64,000 bases of DNA from Bacillus xiapuensis (GCF_002797355.1 NZ_KZ454939.1:1707828-1771827); one strand, 5' to 3'; positions 29,096 to 40,130 are shown, counted from the first letter of the stretch. Numbers and translations are program-made. Notes: generated by a model from the sequence alone, not told the origin.

Positions 29096-29326
29096 TTATT
29101 CGTTCGAGTTCCCGCTTTCCGTCTGCCCAAAGCTTGTCATAATCTTCGCTTTTCCGCGGACTTTAACAGCCGATGTATGCTCAGTAAACTGAGCGATCAT
29201 CACTTCTCCTTCGTCAAGCTTTTCAGAATGGTGAAAACGCGTATCGGATCCCCTCGTTAATCCGATGACATTGACCCCATCCTCAAGCGCCCGAATTACT
29301 ATATAGTCGGCTTGATTGCTTTTCAT
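29096..29326 (-). CDS. mtrB: trp RNA-binding attenuation protein (TRAP)
   Basis: TRAP forms an 11-mer ring that, with tryptophan bound, wraps trp leader RNA and stops transcription or translation. The 76-residue protein keeps the RNA-contacting residues corresponding to Lys37, Lys56 and Arg58 of B. subtilis (in SEKLDEG and VKVRGKA) and the tryptophan pocket [18 protein letters not shown] at 29335 is in frame; the ATG at 29326 is better spaced from AAAGG. It follows folE as in the mtrAB operon. No trp genes lie in the window. Confidence 0.96.
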   Translation of the reverse strand: MKSNQADYIVIRALEDGVNVIGLTRGSDTRFHHSEKLDEGEVMIAQFTEHTSAVKVRGKAKIMTSFGQTESGNSNE

Positions 29327-29348
29327 CAAATTCACTGCCTTTCCCGCT

Positions 29349-29915
29349 TCAGCCTTTAATTAAATTTAAGAGTTCAGAACGCAAATGAACGTCTTCTGCA
29401 TACTTGCCTCTTGCCGCAGTTGTAACCGTTTTGGATCCGGGCTTTTTAACGCCTCGCATCGCCATGCACATATGCTCCGCCTCGACGATTACCATTACTC
29501 CATGGGGCTGCAATGTTTCCATGATGGAATCCGCTACTTCAGCCGTAATCCGCTCTTGAAGCTGCGGACGTCTGGCCACGGTTTCAACGGCTCTTGCCAA
29601 TTTACTCAAGCCCGTTACCTTTCCGCCCTTCGGAAGATAGGCCACATGCGCATGCCCGAAAAAAGGAACAAGATGATGCTCACACATAGAATAAAACGGA
29701 ATGTCTTTGACCAATACAAGCTCTTCATAATTCTCGCCGAAAATGGTTTCAAAATACTCTTTCGGATCTTTATTTAATCCTGAAAAAACCTCTTCGTACA
29801 TCTTGGCCACCCGTTTAGGTGTATCTAAAAGTCCTTCACGGGTTGGATCTTCTCCAACCGCTTCTAATATTAAGCGAACTGCTTCTTCTATCTGAGCGCG
29901 ATTTACATCAGCCAT
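29349..29915 (-). CDS. folE: GTP cyclohydrolase I
   Basis: FolE (mtrA) turns GTP into dihydroneopterin triphosphate, the first folate step. The 188-residue protein has the zinc ligands in [10 protein letters not shown] and [10 protein letters not shown], and the conserved [10 protein letters not shown] segment. A TTG start at 29924 is in frame, but GGAGAGG fits the ATG at 29915. Folate supply also feeds PanB and aminobenzoate metabolism, the reason it is paired with TRAP in Bacillus. Confidence 0.97.
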   Translation of the reverse strand: MADVNRAQIEEAVRLILEAVGEDPTREGLLDTPKRVAKMYEEVFSGLNKDPKEYFETIFGENYEELVLVKDIPFYSMCEHHLVPFFGHAHVAYLPKGGKVTGLSKLARAVETVARRPQLQERITAEVADSIMETLQPHGVMVIVEAEHMCMAMRGVKKPGSKTVTTAARGKYAEDVHLRSELLNLIKG

Positions 29916-29974
29916 TTTGTTCAATCCTCTCCATCAATCATAAAATTAAGCAAAAAGTCACCATTACCATATAA

Positions 29975-30002
29975 ATAATAGCATATCAAAAGAAAGGAGC
30001 AA
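29975..30002 (-). promoter_or_regulatory. Sigma-A-like promoter of folE-mtrB
   Basis: TTGCTC (29997-30002) and TATTAT (29975-29980) are 16 bp apart, about 60 bp before folE. Confidence 0.45.
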
Positions 30003-30282
30003 AGAGAAGCATTCTCTCAAGAAATGCGAAACCATTTTTCCGGAGGATGCGAATGAATGCCGCCTAAAAGCAGCTCAAGCAGGACTGATTCTCCCTAGCT
30101 TTCTGACTGTCAAGCACTGAGAGAGCCTGTAAAAGAAGACTTGCTTTCCGTCCGTCTTGCAGGCGGTTGACAAACCCGCTCAAACATTCTAGCCCATCTG
30201 ACTCAGTAATTGCTCCCGCCGGATCTCCGCCGTGGCTGCACGCTTGGCAGAGAAAGCGGGATGAATTCTGTTCGAATCTACT
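30003..30282. other. Gene-free stretch between folE and hbs terminator
   Basis: No supported gene, RNA or promoter was found. A faint match to the intergenic repeat core (GAATGAATG near 30050) is too weak to call. Confidence 0.5.
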
Positions 30283-30332
30283 TAAAAAGGGTGCAGATCA
30301 AGCCCATTCCGGACTTGATCTACACCCTAAAA
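30283..30332 (-). terminator. Strong intrinsic terminator of hbs
   Basis: A 14-bp stem with one mismatch (30289-30302 with 30314-30327) and 11-nt loop is followed by five Ts on the minus strand, 43 bp after hbs. Confidence 0.85.
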
Positions 30333-30375
30333 GGAGACCTGCGCGAGGTCTTCTTGTAGCCGTTTGGCTATGTAA

Positions 30376-30648
30376 TTATTTCACTGCATCCTTCAAAGCT
30401 TTCCCCGGTTTAAACGCCGGTACTTTGCTGGCTGCAATTTCAATTTCGGCTCCTGTTTGAGGATTGCGTCCTTTACGGGCAGCACGTTCGCGTACTTCAA
30501 AGTTCCCGAAACCGATTAATTGAACTTTATCGCCATTTGCTAACGTGTTCTGGATGGCATCAAAGACGGCTTCAACCGCTTTAGTAGCATCTTTTTTGGA
30601 CAGTTCAGCTGCTTCTGCAACTTGATTAATTAAATCTGTTTTGTTCAT
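30376..30648 (-). CDS. hbs: Histone-like DNA-binding protein HBsu
   Basis: HBsu bends and compacts DNA as a dimer. The 90-residue protein starts [20 protein letters not shown] and has the HU signature [21 protein letters not shown], with the Pro-tipped beta arm [13 protein letters not shown]. The frame reaches 30678, but GGGAGGAGGTG precedes the ATG at 30648. It lies between spoIVA and folE as in B. subtilis. Confidence 0.98.
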   Translation of the reverse strand: MNKTDLINQVAEAAELSKKDATKAVEAVFDAIQNTLANGDKVQLIGFGNFEVRERAARKGRNPQTGAEIEIAASKVPAFKPGKALKDAVK

Positions 30649-30870
30649 GCCATTCACCTCCTCCCAAGGGGCTGTCAACGAAAGTTTTGTATCCTATTCC
30701 ATTACTTTCATTAGTGAGCTATTTTCCCATTTTATATACATATAAAAACGAAAAAAAGCTGTGGAATCAACGTTTTACGTTAATTCTGTTAAAAGATTAT
30801 CACATAAGAAATGCCATATCAAGCAGAATCACTTAAGAAATCCATTCTTTCTATCAAACCGCAACAAAAT

Positions 30871-30899
30871 AAAAAAGACCCTCCTCACTAGAGAGAGTC
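30871..30899 (-). terminator. Intrinsic terminator of spoIVA
   Basis: A GC/GU-paired stem (GACTCTC with GAGGGTC) with six Ts after it on the minus strand lies 15 bp after the spoIVA stop. Confidence 0.7.
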
Positions 30900-30913
30900 T
30901 GAGTTATTGCCTG

Positions 30914-32392
30914 TTATAAAATAATGGCAATCATTCCGCCTGAGCCTTCATTAATAATTCGTTCGAGCGTTTCTTTTAATTTATACCTGGCGTTTTCCGG
31001 CATTAAGGAGAGCTTTCCTTGAATCCCTTCCCTGACAATGGAGCTTAAGTTGCGGCCAAAAATATCAGAATTCCAGATAGACAGCGGATCATCCTCAAAA
31101 TCCTGCATTAAATAGCGAACTAATTCCTCACTTTGTTTCTCTGTGCCGATAATCGGCGCAAATTCGGATTCCACATCCACTTTAATCATATGAATCGACG
31201 GTGCTACTGCCTTTAAGCGCACCCCAAACCGGGATCCCTGACGAATGATTTCCGGTTCATCTAGGCTCATATCTGCAAGCGACGGAGCAGCCACGCCGTA
31301 TCCGGTCTGCTTCACCATTCTTAATGCATCGGAAACTTGATCATATTCTCTTTTGGCATTGGCAAATTCCTGCATAATCTCCAGCAAATGATCCTTGCCG
31401 CGAATATCAACACCGACGACTTCCTTCAGCACTTGATCGTAAAGATCATTAGGCGCAAACAAATCAATTTCAGCAATGCCCTGCCCCATATCCATTCCAG
31501 CTAACCCAGCATTTTCGATAAATTCATAGTCATTGAATAATTGGACAACCCGATCGACATCCCGAAGCCGCTTAATATCTTGAACCGTCTCTTTAATAGC
31601 TTCCTGATAATGGCCTCTCAGCCAATGATTTTCTTCCAAAACCATTACCCACCCCGGCAAATTGACATTGACTTCATGTACTGGAAATTCGAACAATGCT
31701 TCTCTAAGAACATTTAAAATATCGCTTTCCCGCATGCTTTCTACTGACATGGCGAGGACGGGGATGTCATACTTTTCAATCAGACTGTCACGCAGACCGT
31801 CCGTATCCGGATGAAAAGGTCTTGCTGAGTTCACAATCATAATAAACGGCTTGCCAACCTCTTTTAATTCCGCAATAATCCGCTCTTCTGCATCTAAATA
31901 ATTCTCGCGCGGAATTTCCCCGACCGTGCCGTCTGTTGTGATCACCACGCCTATCGTAGAATGCTCTTGAATGACTTTGCGCGTGCCGATTTCTGCTGCT
32001 TCATGAAAAGGTATCGGCTCCTCGAACCACGGTGTGTGAATCATTCTAGGACCGTTTTCATCCTCATACCCTTTCGCATCTGGAATCACATATCCTACGC
32101 AGTCCACTAACCGAACATTCACCTCAAGCCCTTCATCTACATTAATCGACACCGCCTGATTAGGAACGAATTTCGGCTCCGTCGTCATGATCGTCTTACC
32201 GGCAGCGCTTTGCGGAAGCTCATCTACAGCCCGCGCGCGCTCTGCTTCGTTTTCTATATTAGGAAGAACAAGCTGCTCCATAAATTTTTTGATAAAGGTG
32301 GATTTTCCCGTACGAACCGCTCCAACAACGCCTAAATAAATATCTCCTCCCGTCCGTTCAGCTATATCTTTGAAGATATCTGATTTTTCCAA
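30914..32392 (-). CDS. spoIVA: Stage IV sporulation protein A (spore coat morphogenetic ATPase)
   Basis: SpoIVA polymerises, using ATP, on the forespore surface to form the base layer of the spore coat. The 492-residue protein has a Walker A motif GAVRTGKST (residues about 24-32), the DCVGY and TTDGT segments of its GTPase-like fold, and the highly conserved C-terminus ending GGMIAIIL that binds SpoVM. The start is a TTG at 32392 behind GGGAGG, which gives exactly the B. subtilis length. A near-perfect sigma-E promoter lies upstream. Confidence 0.97.
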   Translation of the reverse strand: MEKSDIFKDIAERTGGDIYLGVVGAVRTGKSTFIKKFMEQLVLPNIENEAERARAVDELPQSAAGKTIMTTEPKFVPNQAVSINVDEGLEVNVRLVDCVGYVIPDAKGYEDENGPRMIHTPWFEEPIPFHEAAEIGTRKVIQEHSTIGVVITTDGTVGEIPRENYLDAEERIIAELKEVGKPFIMIVNSARPFHPDTDGLRDSLIEKYDIPVLAMSVESMRESDILNVLREALFEFPVHEVNVNLPGWVMVLEENHWLRGHYQEAIKETVQDIKRLRDVDRVVQLFNDYEFIENAGLAGMDMGQGIAEIDLFAPNDLYDQVLKEVVGVDIRGKDHLLEIMQEFANAKREYDQVSDALRMVKQTGYGVAAPSLADMSLDEPEIIRQGSRFGVRLKAVAPSIHMIKVDVESEFAPIIGTEKQSEELVRYLMQDFEDDPLSIWNSDIFGRNLSSIVREGIQGKLSLMPENARYKLKETLERIINEGSGGMIAIIL

Positions 32393-32452
32393 TTGATTCC
32401 CTCCCAACTTTATTCCTTGCTTCTTTTATTAGCTCCTTTGTTCATACAGTAA

Positions 32453-32482
32453 ATTGTATGATGTTGTCCCGCTTTTATATGA
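32453..32482 (-). promoter_or_regulatory. Sigma-E promoter of spoIVA
   Basis: -35 TCATATA (32476-32482), a 15-bp spacer and -10 CATACAAT (32453-32460) match the sigma-E consensus, 60 bp before the spoIVA start. Sigma-E control of spoIVA is known in B. subtilis. Confidence 0.85.
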
Positions 32483-32540
32483 CTGAAATTATGAAAACAA
32501 GAAACGGAAGGCGAACCACAGAAAGCATCTTAAATAAGGG

Positions 32541-32695
32541 AAGCTTATCAGTGAAGGAACTGTGTTGAAAAGAAGAGCAAGTCGGTCCTCTCAACTCCCT
32601 GTTGCAGCGCCTTTATCCTTTGCATCGTACAGGCTCGAACGAATCGGGCCTTAATTGCTCAGATCGCCGATAAAGGCCGCATACATGCGGGACAA
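32541..32695 (+). repeat. Intergenic repeat copy C
   Basis: Contains GTTGCAGCGCCTTTATC, TGCATCGTACAGGC, CGAACGAATCGGGC and ACATGCGGGACAA in the family order. About 80 percent identical by eye to copy F over 50 bases. It lies between yphF and spoIVA. Confidence 0.7.
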
Positions 32696-32741
32696 AAAAA
32701 GAGATGATCCCTTGACTTGTCCCTCTCAGCAGTTATCTCTT
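32694..32741 (-). terminator. Possible terminator of yphF
   Basis: AAGAGAT pairs with ATCTCTT across a long loop, followed by seven Ts on the minus strand. Confidence 0.4.
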
Positions 32742-32790
32742 ACACAGCTGCCATGAGCGAACTCAAGGTACATCTCTATTTATTTCCATA

Positions 32791-33498
32791 TTAATTGGCC
32801 ATAAAAACGGGCTCATTATTCTTATCCACTGTATACGGCAAGGAAAAAGCAGGGGCAAACATGGAATCTTGTGCAAGCAGCGGCCGAATATCGTCCCCTT
32901 TCTCAGGCTTGGTGCCCGTTTTCTGAAGAGCGGCATACAAGTCACTGCTGTAATCTACAAATAAGTTTCCGTCTCCAGTAATAACGATAGGCAAATTATG
33001 GTTCGTGTAAGGACTAACCACATAGGGATCTTCGTCGTAGCCGATCTTTTTGAAATCCAATGAATAAACGTTTTGAGCAATCTCCTCTTGATAAGGCGGA
33101 TATTTTTGTGTCTGAATCCGCATATGTATCTCTCTGATCTGCTCCGCCATGCGCAAATCGATTAATTTAACGGTCGGCTTTTTCTCGACATCAATTAAAA
33201 CGTATTGATAAATCCCGCCTGATTCAAAGGCGTTCCCCGGCGGTTCTGCCATAAATTGAGGCACTAGCTTTTTGAAATCAATCGGATACTTTTGGTAAAG
33301 CGGTGTGTCGGCGTCTTTATTTTTAATCGGCAATAATCCGCCATTTTGCTTTGCAAATTGATTCACAGCAGATTGAACCGATTGAATCTGCTCCTCATAA
33401 GGGACTTTATTTTGCGCAAGCTGGTCTTCCGGAAACAGGCAGCCGCTCAATAAAACAGAAGAGATCATTAGTATAAAGGCAATCATTCGTTTTCTCAT
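32791..33498 (-). CDS. yphF: Predicted lipoprotein YphF
   Basis: The 235-residue protein has a lipoprotein signal with lipobox LLSGC (lipidated Cys near residue 20) and an otherwise soluble outside domain with segments such as PYVVSPYTNHNLPIV and PEKGDDIRPLL. It corresponds to YphF of B. subtilis, which lies between spoIVA and yphE/gpsA. The function is unknown. Confidence 0.85.
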   Translation of the reverse strand: MRKRMIAFILMISSVLLSGCLFPEDQLAQNKVPYEEQIQSVQSAVNQFAKQNGGLLPIKNKDADTPLYQKYPIDFKKLVPQFMAEPPGNAFESGGIYQYVLIDVEKKPTVKLIDLRMAEQIREIHMRIQTQKYPPYQEEIAQNVYSLDFKKIGYDEDPYVVSPYTNHNLPIVITGDGNLFVDYSSDLYAALQKTGTKPEKGDDIRPLLAQDSMFAPAFSLPYTVDKNNEPVFMAN

Positions 33499-33511
33499 AA
33501 ACGGCTCCCTC

Positions 33512-33715
33512 CTAAGTCCCGCTCGGACCGCTAAATACGATATAAATCATAATCAGTCCGCCGGTAATCATACAAGCATAAGCAAATATAGCTGTAATCG
33601 CTTTAAAAAATTTGTGTTTACATTTATAACGGCTTAAATAAATCGCAATGACCGCTAGAATCATCAGCCCCATCCCGACAAATGAAATCCACATATTCAA
33701 CATGGCTGGTGACAT
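33512..33715 (-). CDS. yphE: DUF2768 small membrane protein YphE
   Basis: The 67-residue protein has two membrane helices (about residues 8-27 and 39-61) around a basic loop SRYKCKHKFFK. It matches the DUF2768/YphE family found between yphF and gpsA in Bacillus. The function is unknown. The ATG at 33715 has AAAGGGG 10 bp upstream; an internal ATG at 33703 is an alternative. Confidence 0.82.
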   Translation of the reverse strand: MSPAMLNMWISFVGMGLMILAVIAIYLSRYKCKHKFFKAITAIFAYACMITGGLIMIYIVFSGPSGT

Positions 33716-33791
33716 CCTCTTACAACCCCTTTCCTTTATCCGACACGATTATATCATAACAGCTGCCTGTTTGGGGATGATGAGCGCATAC

Positions 33792-33827
33792 AAAAAAAGC
33801 TGAAGCCACTTTTCCGTCGCTTCAGCT
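33792..33827 (-). terminator. Intrinsic terminator after gpsA
   Basis: A perfect 9-bp stem (AGCTGAAGC with GCTTCAGCT) with seven Ts on the minus strand, about 90 bp after gpsA. Confidence 0.8.
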
Positions 33828-33914
33828 AAATCGACCGCCATATGCTGAAAATGCTGGCTTTCTCACCGGTATTATATGGCCGCTTGTTTGCTTTTGACTC
33901 GGCGAACGCCTTGA

Positions 33915-34967
33915 TCATTTCAGATTTTGACGATCCTCGTAAACATTCACTAAATCTTCCATTTCATTTGTTTTCATGCGCGCCATTAATTCATCCACTG
34001 CGGATTTCGGATCTTGTTCTTTAAATAAAATGGCATGCAGCGCCTGTGTGATCGGCATTTCTGCTTGATATTTACTAGATAGCTGACAGGCCGCTCTTGT
34101 CGTGCGCACACCTTCCACGACCATTCCCATGTTTTTCAGCACTTCGTCCAGCTTATGCCCCTGCCCGAGCATATGTCCCGCTCGCCAATTGCGGGAATGA
34201 ACGCTTGTACAAGTCACAATCAAGTCCCCAATACCCGCTAAGCCTGAAAAAGTGAGCGGATTCGCTCCCATTTTTGTGCCTAAACGGGCAATTTCCGCCA
34301 GCCCTCTAGTAATCAAGGCCGCTTTAGCATTATCGCCATATCCTAGCCCATCCGATATTCCGGCCGCTAACGCAATAATATTCTTTAGCGCTCCGCCAAT
34401 TTCCACACCGACTATATCGGCGTTCGTGTAGACACGGAAATGCTGATTGATAAAAAGATCTTGTATTTTCTCGGCCGCTTTCATATTTTTAGAAGATACG
34501 GCGACTGTCGTTGGGTGGCGCAGACTGACTTCTTCCGCATGGCTCGGCCCGGACAGCACCACAATATCAGTATAAAGCTCCCGCGGCATCTCATCTTCAA
34601 TCATTTCGGAAATGCGGAGCAGTGTATCCGGCTCAATTCCTTTACTGACATGAACAATCAAGAGCGGATCTTTGCGCACGTCCCGAATGAAACCAAGCAC
34701 TTCCCGAATTGCCTTCGTCGGTACTGCTAAGATCATGACTTCCACCCCGTCAAGAGCACGCTCCAAGGAATCATAGCCAATGATATTGTCGGGAAGCTGC
34801 ACTTTTGGCAAATATCGGGAGTTCGTATGAGATTCATTGATTTCTTTGATTCGCTCACGCTTATGAGCCCATAGGCGAACTTCATGGCCGTTGTCCGCCA
34901 ATACGATGGCTAGAGCCGTTCCCCAGCTCCCAGCACCGATTACAGCAACCTTTTTATTTAATTCCAT
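33915..34967 (-). CDS. gpsA: NAD(P)-dependent glycerol-3-phosphate dehydrogenase
   Basis: GpsA reduces dihydroxyacetone phosphate to sn-glycerol-3-phosphate for phospholipids. The 350-residue protein has the Rossmann motif [10 protein letters not shown] (residues 11-20), [10 protein letters not shown], the catalytic-Lys region [15 protein letters not shown] and [12 protein letters not shown]. It follows der by 20 bp in one operon. Confidence 0.97.
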   Translation of the reverse strand: MELNKKVAVIGAGSWGTALAIVLADNGHEVRLWAHKRERIKEINESHTNSRYLPKVQLPDNIIGYDSLERALDGVEVMILAVPTKAIREVLGFIRDVRKDPLLIVHVSKGIEPDTLLRISEMIEDEMPRELYTDIVVLSGPSHAEEVSLRHPTTVAVSSKNMKAAEKIQDLFINQHFRVYTNADIVGVEIGGALKNIIALAAGISDGLGYGDNAKAALITRGLAEIARLGTKMGANPLTFSGLAGIGDLIVTCTSVHSRNWRAGHMLGQGHKLDEVLKNMGMVVEGVRTTRAACQLSSKYQAEMPITQALHAILFKEQDPKSAVDELMARMKTNEMEDLVNVYEDRQNLK

Positions 34968-34987
34968 GTTTATTCACCAGCTTTTCT

Positions 34988-36298
34988 TTATTTTCGGGCG
35001 CGGGAAAGAATCCGAATAGGAGTTCCTTCAAAGCCAAACGCCTCACGGATACGGTTTTGCAAGAAACGTTCATAAGAAAAGTGCATCAGCTCCGGTTCAT
35101 TTACAAAGAAGACAAAGGCCGGCGGCTTAACGGCTACTTGAGTCGCATAATATATTCTCAGACGCCGCCCTTTATCAGACGGGGCAGGGTTCATGGCTAC
35201 CGCGTCCATAATCACATCATTCAGTACACTTGATTGTATGCGCAACGAGTGGCTTTCACTAGCCATGTTGATCAGCGGCAATACTTGATGCACCCGCTTC
35301 TTCGTTTTAGCTGAAACAAAAACGATCGGCGCATAATCTAAAAATAAAAAATGACTGCGGATCTTCTGCTCAAAGTCTTTCATTGTTTTCTCATCTTTTT
35401 CTACTGCGTCCCATTTGTTTACAACTATAATAACTGCCCGGCCTGCCTCATGCGCATAGCCCGCAATATGCTTATCCTGCTCCCGAATGCCTTCTTCTGC
35501 GTTGATGACAACTAAGACGACGTCCGAGCGTTCAATCGCCTTTAAGGCGCGCAGTACACTGTATTTTTCGGTTGTCTCATATACCTTTCCCTTTTTGCGC
35601 ATGCCGGCTGTATCAATGATGACATACTCTTGTCCTTCATAGGTGTAGGATGAATCTGTCGCGTCCCTCGTCGTTCCGGCTACATCGCTGACGATCACCC
35701 GTTCTTCCCCTAATAGGGCATTCACTAATGAAGACTTCCCAACATTCGGACGGCCAATCAGCGAAAATTTGATGACATCCGGCTCATACTCTTCTTCCTC
35801 TGTCTTTGGAAAATGTTCCACGACGGCATCGAGCATATCGCCGAGACCAATCCCATGGGCGCCTGAAATCGGGAACGGCTCCCCGAAGCCTAGTGCATAA
35901 AAGTCATAAATATCAGCGCGCATTTCCGGGTTATCCACTTTATTGACTGCCAGCACGACCGGCTTTTTGGAACGGTATAATATTTTCGCAACTTCTTCAT
36001 CCGCGGAAGTAACTCCTTCCCGGCCGCTTGTTATGAAGATAATCACATCTGCTTCCTCTATAGCGATCTCAGCCTGCTGCCGAATTTGCTCCAAAAATGG
36101 TTCGTCTCCCAGATCAATCCCGCCGGTATCAATCAGATTGAATTCATGATTTAGCCATTCTCCTGTACTGTAAATGCGGTCTCTCGTTACGCCAGGAATA
36201 TCTTCGACAATGGAAACCCTTTCGCCGACAATTCGGTTGAAAATGGTTGATTTTCCGACATTCGGCCGGCCCACAATGGCTACTACTGGTTTCACCAT
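34988..36298 (-). CDS. der: Ribosome-associated GTPase Der
   Basis: Der (EngA) is a double-domain GTPase for 50S subunit assembly. The 436-residue protein has two G domains, with GRPNVGKST and DTGG early and [13 protein letters not shown] and NKWD later, then a C-terminal KH-like domain. The frame extends to 36328, but the ATG at 36298 follows AAAGGATG and gives the B. subtilis length. Confidence 0.97.
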   Translation of the reverse strand: MVKPVVAIVGRPNVGKSTIFNRIVGERVSIVEDIPGVTRDRIYSTGEWLNHEFNLIDTGGIDLGDEPFLEQIRQQAEIAIEEADVIIFITSGREGVTSADEEVAKILYRSKKPVVLAVNKVDNPEMRADIYDFYALGFGEPFPISGAHGIGLGDMLDAVVEHFPKTEEEEYEPDVIKFSLIGRPNVGKSSLVNALLGEERVIVSDVAGTTRDATDSSYTYEGQEYVIIDTAGMRKKGKVYETTEKYSVLRALKAIERSDVVLVVINAEEGIREQDKHIAGYAHEAGRAVIIVVNKWDAVEKDEKTMKDFEQKIRSHFLFLDYAPIVFVSAKTKKRVHQVLPLINMASESHSLRIQSSVLNDVIMDAVAMNPAPSDKGRRLRIYYATQVAVKPPAFVFFVNEPELMHFSYERFLQNRIREAFGFEGTPIRILSRARK

Positions 36299-36363
36299 TT
36301 CATTCATCCTTTCCATACATACATTCAATGATGTCTATGATCATTATGATCTTCGTCCGTATA

Positions 36364-36394
36364 AATAAAACCCTTCCGTTATAGAAGGGTTTAT
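36364..36394 (-). terminator. Intrinsic terminator of fni
   Basis: A 9-bp stem (AAACCCTTC with GAAGGGTTT) and short loop with a TTTTATTTAT tail on the minus strand. Confidence 0.7.
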
Positions 36395-36459
36395 GAACTC
36401 ATTTATTCTAACAATATTCTCCGCCGCAAGCAACTAAAACCATGAAACAGCAAGCCGGA

Positions 36460-37512
36460 TTATTTTCTCACGCTGAAGCTTGCAGGACGGCAGCCGCGAA
36501 CTTGCAGCCAGTGGTATGTCTCTCCCGTGAGCACGAGCGGCACCTGCTGAAGTTCCTTGATCGTTTTAGCACCGAGAGCGCACATCATCAGCTGCAGATC
36601 TGAATGAATGCGGTCTATTTCCGCAAGCAACTGTTCAAAGCCATGCTCCAAAAGGATTTTTAACAGACGGCCAGCCATGCCCGCACCGCTTGCTCCAAGA
36701 GAGAGCGCTTTAACTGCATCAAGACTGCTCTGTATTCCGCCCGAAGCCATCACAGGCAAAGAAGGGGACACGCACTTCGTCTCCACAATAGAAACAGCTG
36801 TTGTGATCCCCCAATCATTAAAGAAGGGGAGGGCGCTGCTTCTGCGGGCATTTTCGATTGCAGCAAAATTAGTTCCTCCAAAACCGCCGACATCAACTGC
36901 TGACACAGGCAAAGCGGCTAGCTTTTGAACCGTCTCCATCCCCATTCCGAAACCCGTTTCCTTTACGAAAACAGGGACAGTCAACGCTTCAGCGATCGCT
37001 TGAATCCGCTCAAGCGCCCCTGCAAAATCCCGATCTCCTTCAGGCATAGCCAGTTCCTGAATGGAATTGAGATGAATTTGCAAAGCGTCGGCTTCGATCA
37101 TTTCAACCGCTGCCTCAGCCTGCCCAACGGTGGCTTCACTCCCCAAGTTAGCCCAAATTACTCCCTTAGGATTCACTTGCCGGACAACTTGGAAGGTGCG
37201 GCGTTCTTCTTTGTTTTTAAGCGCTGACATTTGCGAACCCACTGCCATCGCCAAACCCTTCTCTTTAGCGGCTTCTGCTAATTGTCCATTAATGCGCTCC
37301 GTCTCGCGGCCTCCGCCTCCAGTCATTGCATTGATAAAAATTGGCGAACTTAAAATAAGTCCGCCAATTTTTGTTTGAAGAGATATATCTGCTAAAGCGA
37401 CATCCGGGAGGCTTTGATGCACAAATTTCACATCGTCAAATCCGGCTTTCCGGCTTTGCCCAGTCGAGAGTGCATATTCAATATGTTCTCTTTTTCTTTG
37501 TTCCCTCGTCAC
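36460..37512 (-). CDS. fni: Type 2 isopentenyl-diphosphate delta-isomerase
   Basis: Fni interconverts isopentenyl and dimethylallyl diphosphate using FMN and NADPH. The 350-residue TIM-barrel protein has NAMTGGGG (near residue 62), [26 protein letters not shown] and the phosphate-binding [12 protein letters not shown] and [10 protein letters not shown] segments. It supplies prenyl units for HepS/HepT made from this same region. It lies between the S1-like gene and der as in B. subtilis. Confidence 0.96.
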   Translation of the reverse strand: MTREQRKREHIEYALSTGQSRKAGFDDVKFVHQSLPDVALADISLQTKIGGLILSSPIFINAMTGGGGRETERINGQLAEAAKEKGLAMAVGSQMSALKNKEERRTFQVVRQVNPKGVIWANLGSEATVGQAEAAVEMIEADALQIHLNSIQELAMPEGDRDFAGALERIQAIAEALTVPVFVKETGFGMGMETVQKLAALPVSAVDVGGFGGTNFAAIENARRSSALPFFNDWGITTAVSIVETKCVSPSLPVMASGGIQSSLDAVKALSLGASGAGMAGRLLKILLEHGFEQLLAEIDRIHSDLQLMMCALGAKTIKELQQVPLVLTGETYHWLQVRGCRPASFSVRK

Positions 37513-37563
37513 TTCTCATCACCGTTTTCTCAGTTAATTAATAGGAGTTCTTCCAATGGTGAA

Positions 37564-38712
37564 TTAATCGTTATTCTTTAACCCTTTTAGCTTGTCGCCA
37601 ATCATTTCTCCCAGCTGAAAGCCCGTGCTTTCCTCCGGCATATCGTAAGAAGTGTCCGCTTCTTCAGCAGCGTATTCCTCCAACTGCTTCATGCTTAAAG
37701 ATAAGCGGTTCTCTTCTTCATTTACATCAAGAACCTTTACTTTCACTTCTTGGCCTTCTTCCAGCACCTCATGAGGAGTACCTATATGTTTATTGGAGAT
37801 TTGAGAAATATGAACCAATCCTTCTACTCCAGGGAATACCTCGACAAATGCACCATAGGAAACAAGGCGCTTCACCGTTCCTGTCAGCTCTGCGCCAACG
37901 GGAGCCTTTTCCGCAATATCTGTCCACGGGCCAGGCAGCGTTTCTTTGATGGACAATGAAATTCTTTCGCTGTCGCGATCAACGGATAAAACTTTCACCT
38001 TCACCTCTTGGCCCTCTTGGATGACATCGGAAGGTTTTTCCACATGCTCATGAGAAAGCTGAGAGATATGGACTAAGCCATCTACTCCGCCGATATCAAC
38101 AAATGCGCCGAAGTCTGTCAGGCGCTGAACTTTGCCGTCAAGGACCTCTCCCGCCTGAATTTCAGAAAGCACTTTCTTTTTATTTTCCGCTTTTTGCTGA
38201 TCCAGCACCGCGCGATGGGATAAAATCAGACGGTTTTTATCCTGCTCCAGCTCGACAATTTTGAAGCTTAATGTTTTTCCTTTATAATCTTCAAAATCCT
38301 CAACGTAATGATCTTCAACTAACGAAGCTGGGATGAAGCCGCGGATGCCAAGATCAACCACTAGACCGCCTTTTACGACCTCTTTAACTTCCGCATCAAA
38401 AATTTCTCCTTCTTCAAAGCGCTTCTTCATTTCTTCCCACGCTTTTTCCGCGTCTGCTTTCCGCTTGGAAAGGACGTACAGATCATCCTCTTCTTTTGTC
38501 ACAAGCAACTCCAGCTTATCGCCTTCCTGTACGACATCTGTTGCTTTTTCCACATGAAGGCTGGATAGCTCGCTGATGGGAATGATGCCATCCTTCTTGC
38601 TGCCTTCAATTTCCACCTGCACTTGCTTCTCTTCCACTTTCACTACTGCCGCTTGAACTTTGTCTCCTACCGAATAGTTATTTACCTCTACTTGGTTCAT
38701 ATCCTCTGTCAT
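37564..38712 (-). CDS. ypfD: S1-domain RNA-binding protein (YpfD, 30S ribosomal protein S1 homologue)
   Basis: The 382-residue protein has four S1 RNA-binding domains (starting near residues 16, 101, 187 and 272), with repeated GLVHISQLS and GLVHISQIS signatures in the last two. It is shorter than the six-domain S1 of Gram-negative bacteria and, in B. subtilis, is not essential for translation. GGAGGAG precedes its ATG. It lies between plsC and fni. Confidence 0.95.
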   Translation of the reverse strand: MTEDMNQVEVNNYSVGDKVQAAVVKVEEKQVQVEIEGSKKDGIIPISELSSLHVEKATDVVQEGDKLELLVTKEEDDLYVLSKRKADAEKAWEEMKKRFEEGEIFDAEVKEVVKGGLVVDLGIRGFIPASLVEDHYVEDFEDYKGKTLSFKIVELEQDKNRLILSHRAVLDQQKAENKKKVLSEIQAGEVLDGKVQRLTDFGAFVDIGGVDGLVHISQLSHEHVEKPSDVIQEGQEVKVKVLSVDRDSERISLSIKETLPGPWTDIAEKAPVGAELTGTVKRLVSYGAFVEVFPGVEGLVHISQISNKHIGTPHEVLEEGQEVKVKVLDVNEEENRLSLSMKQLEEYAAEEADTSYDMPEESTGFQLGEMIGDKLKGLKNND

Positions 38713-38810
38713 ATGTACTCCTCCTTAATACGAAACTGCTAACAATTAATTGAAACCATTCTTTCTATTAACTTCTAACAATTACCGTCATTTGTCAAGT
38801 GAGAAGGTTC

Positions 38811-39392
38811 TTAACGGTGTTGCTCTTTCAGCTGCCGGATCGTCTCCATAATCACTTCTGTCGCTTCTTCAGCGCTGGCCTTGCTGCTTCGCAGCTCCGC
38901 CATATCAATCGGCGGTCCATAAATCACTTTCAATTTACGGAACATTTTATATGGCCCAATGATGGCGCATGGCACAACGGCCGCCTCCGTGCGCAAAGCG
39001 AAAAACCCGGCTCCAGCCAGCCCTTTCCTTATTTCACCGTCTTTTGAACGCGTACCTTCCGGAAACAGCCCGAGAACTTTACCCTCTTTCAAATATCTTA
39101 AACCTTTCCGAATGGCCTCCCTGTCACTCATGCCTCTTTTTACAGGGAAGGCGTTTAAATTAGCGACAACCTTTCCAAGCACGGGCACTTTAAACAGTTC
39201 CTCTTTCGCCATGAAAGAAACTGGGCGAGGAGCTGTAATGCCAACAACCGGCGGATCTAAGTTGTCAATATGGTTGGAACAGAGCAGCACGCCCCCCTCG
39301 GCTGGAAAATGTTCTCTTCCGTGAACTTCAATGCGGTAAACCGGAGTTAAAATCGTTTTCACCACCGCTTTGGCAATAGAGTAGAAGGTCAT
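38811..39392 (-). CDS. plsC: 1-acyl-sn-glycerol-3-phosphate acyltransferase
   Basis: PlsC makes phosphatidic acid. The 193-residue protein has the acyltransferase motif HIDNLD (HX4D, in [11 protein letters not shown]), the LNAFPVKRG segment, FPEGTRS (near residue 117) and VPCAIIG. It is coupled to cmk by an ATGA overlap. Membrane attachment is probably through the N-terminal amphipathic stretch [13 protein letters not shown]. Confidence 0.95.
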   Translation of the reverse strand: MTFYSIAKAVVKTILTPVYRIEVHGREHFPAEGGVLLCSNHIDNLDPPVVGITAPRPVSFMAKEELFKVPVLGKVVANLNAFPVKRGMSDREAIRKGLRYLKEGKVLGLFPEGTRSKDGEIRKGLAGAGFFALRTEAAVVPCAIIGPYKMFRKLKVIYGPPIDMAELRSSKASAEEATEVIMETIRQLKEQHR

Positions 39393-40069
39393 TGCGCCCC
39401 CTTCCTTTCTTGCACGACTGACATAATTTTTTCAACAACATCTTCAATCGATAAAGAAGTCGTATCTATTTCCACAGCATCTTCCGCTTTTTTTAGCGGA
39501 GCCGCCGCTCTTTCCGAATCGATCTTGTCGCGAAGAATGATCTCTTCTTTTAATTTCTCTAAATCTGAAGAAAATCCTTTCGCAATATTTTCTTCATGTC
39601 TTCTTTTTGCCCGTTCTTCCGTGCTGGCTTTAAGAAATATTTTTACTTCCGCCTGCGGGAGAACATGAGTGCCAATATCACGGCCATCCATGACAACTCC
39701 GCCGTTTTGGGCAAAAGCTTGCTGGCGCTTGGCCATTTCCCGCCGGATTGAGGGATGCTTAGCAATCAGAGACACCGTATTTGTTACTTGATTCGTTCGG
39801 ATTTCCGCTGTCACATCCTCTTGATCAAGAAGAACATGCTGTCCGCTTGCCCCCGGAACGAAAGCAATCTCCGTGTCACAAAGCAGGTTCATGAGCTTGC
39901 TTTCGTTTTCAGGATCCACCTTGTTGAGCAGTGCTTTATATGTAAGGGCCCGGTACATCGCACCTGTATCGATGTATATATAGGATAATTTTTCAGCAAT
40001 GATCTTCGCGACCGTGCTTTTTCCAGCCGCAGCCGGGCCATCAATGGCAATTTGAATGTTTCCTGTCAT
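39389..40069 (-). CDS. cmk: Cytidylate kinase
   Basis: Cmk phosphorylates CMP and dCMP. The 226-residue P-loop kinase has [11 protein letters not shown] near its start, [30 protein letters not shown] and the insert typical of the family. The frame reaches 40132, but the ATG at 40069 follows AGAAGGTG and fits the family start. It overlaps plsC by 4 bp. Confidence 0.97.
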   Translation of the reverse strand: MTGNIQIAIDGPAAAGKSTVAKIIAEKLSYIYIDTGAMYRALTYKALLNKVDPENESKLMNLLCDTEIAFVPGASGQHVLLDQEDVTAEIRTNQVTNTVSLIAKHPSIRREMAKRQQAFAQNGGVVMDGRDIGTHVLPQAEVKIFLKASTEERAKRRHEENIAKGFSSDLEKLKEEIILRDKIDSERAAAPLKKAEDAVEIDTTSLSIEDVVEKIMSVVQERKGAQ

Positions 40070-40130
40070 GATTTCACCTTCTAATTCATTTAATTTCTTT
40101 ATTTTATCATATAAACAATAGATATTCTTC

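Noticed and set aside
30040-30070. Seventh copy of the intergenic repeat
   Set aside because: Only about a dozen loosely matching bases; the ordered flanking blocks are missing.
30167-30460. 97-codon plus-strand frame over hbs end
   Set aside because: It is antisense to hbs and its terminator and has no start signal.
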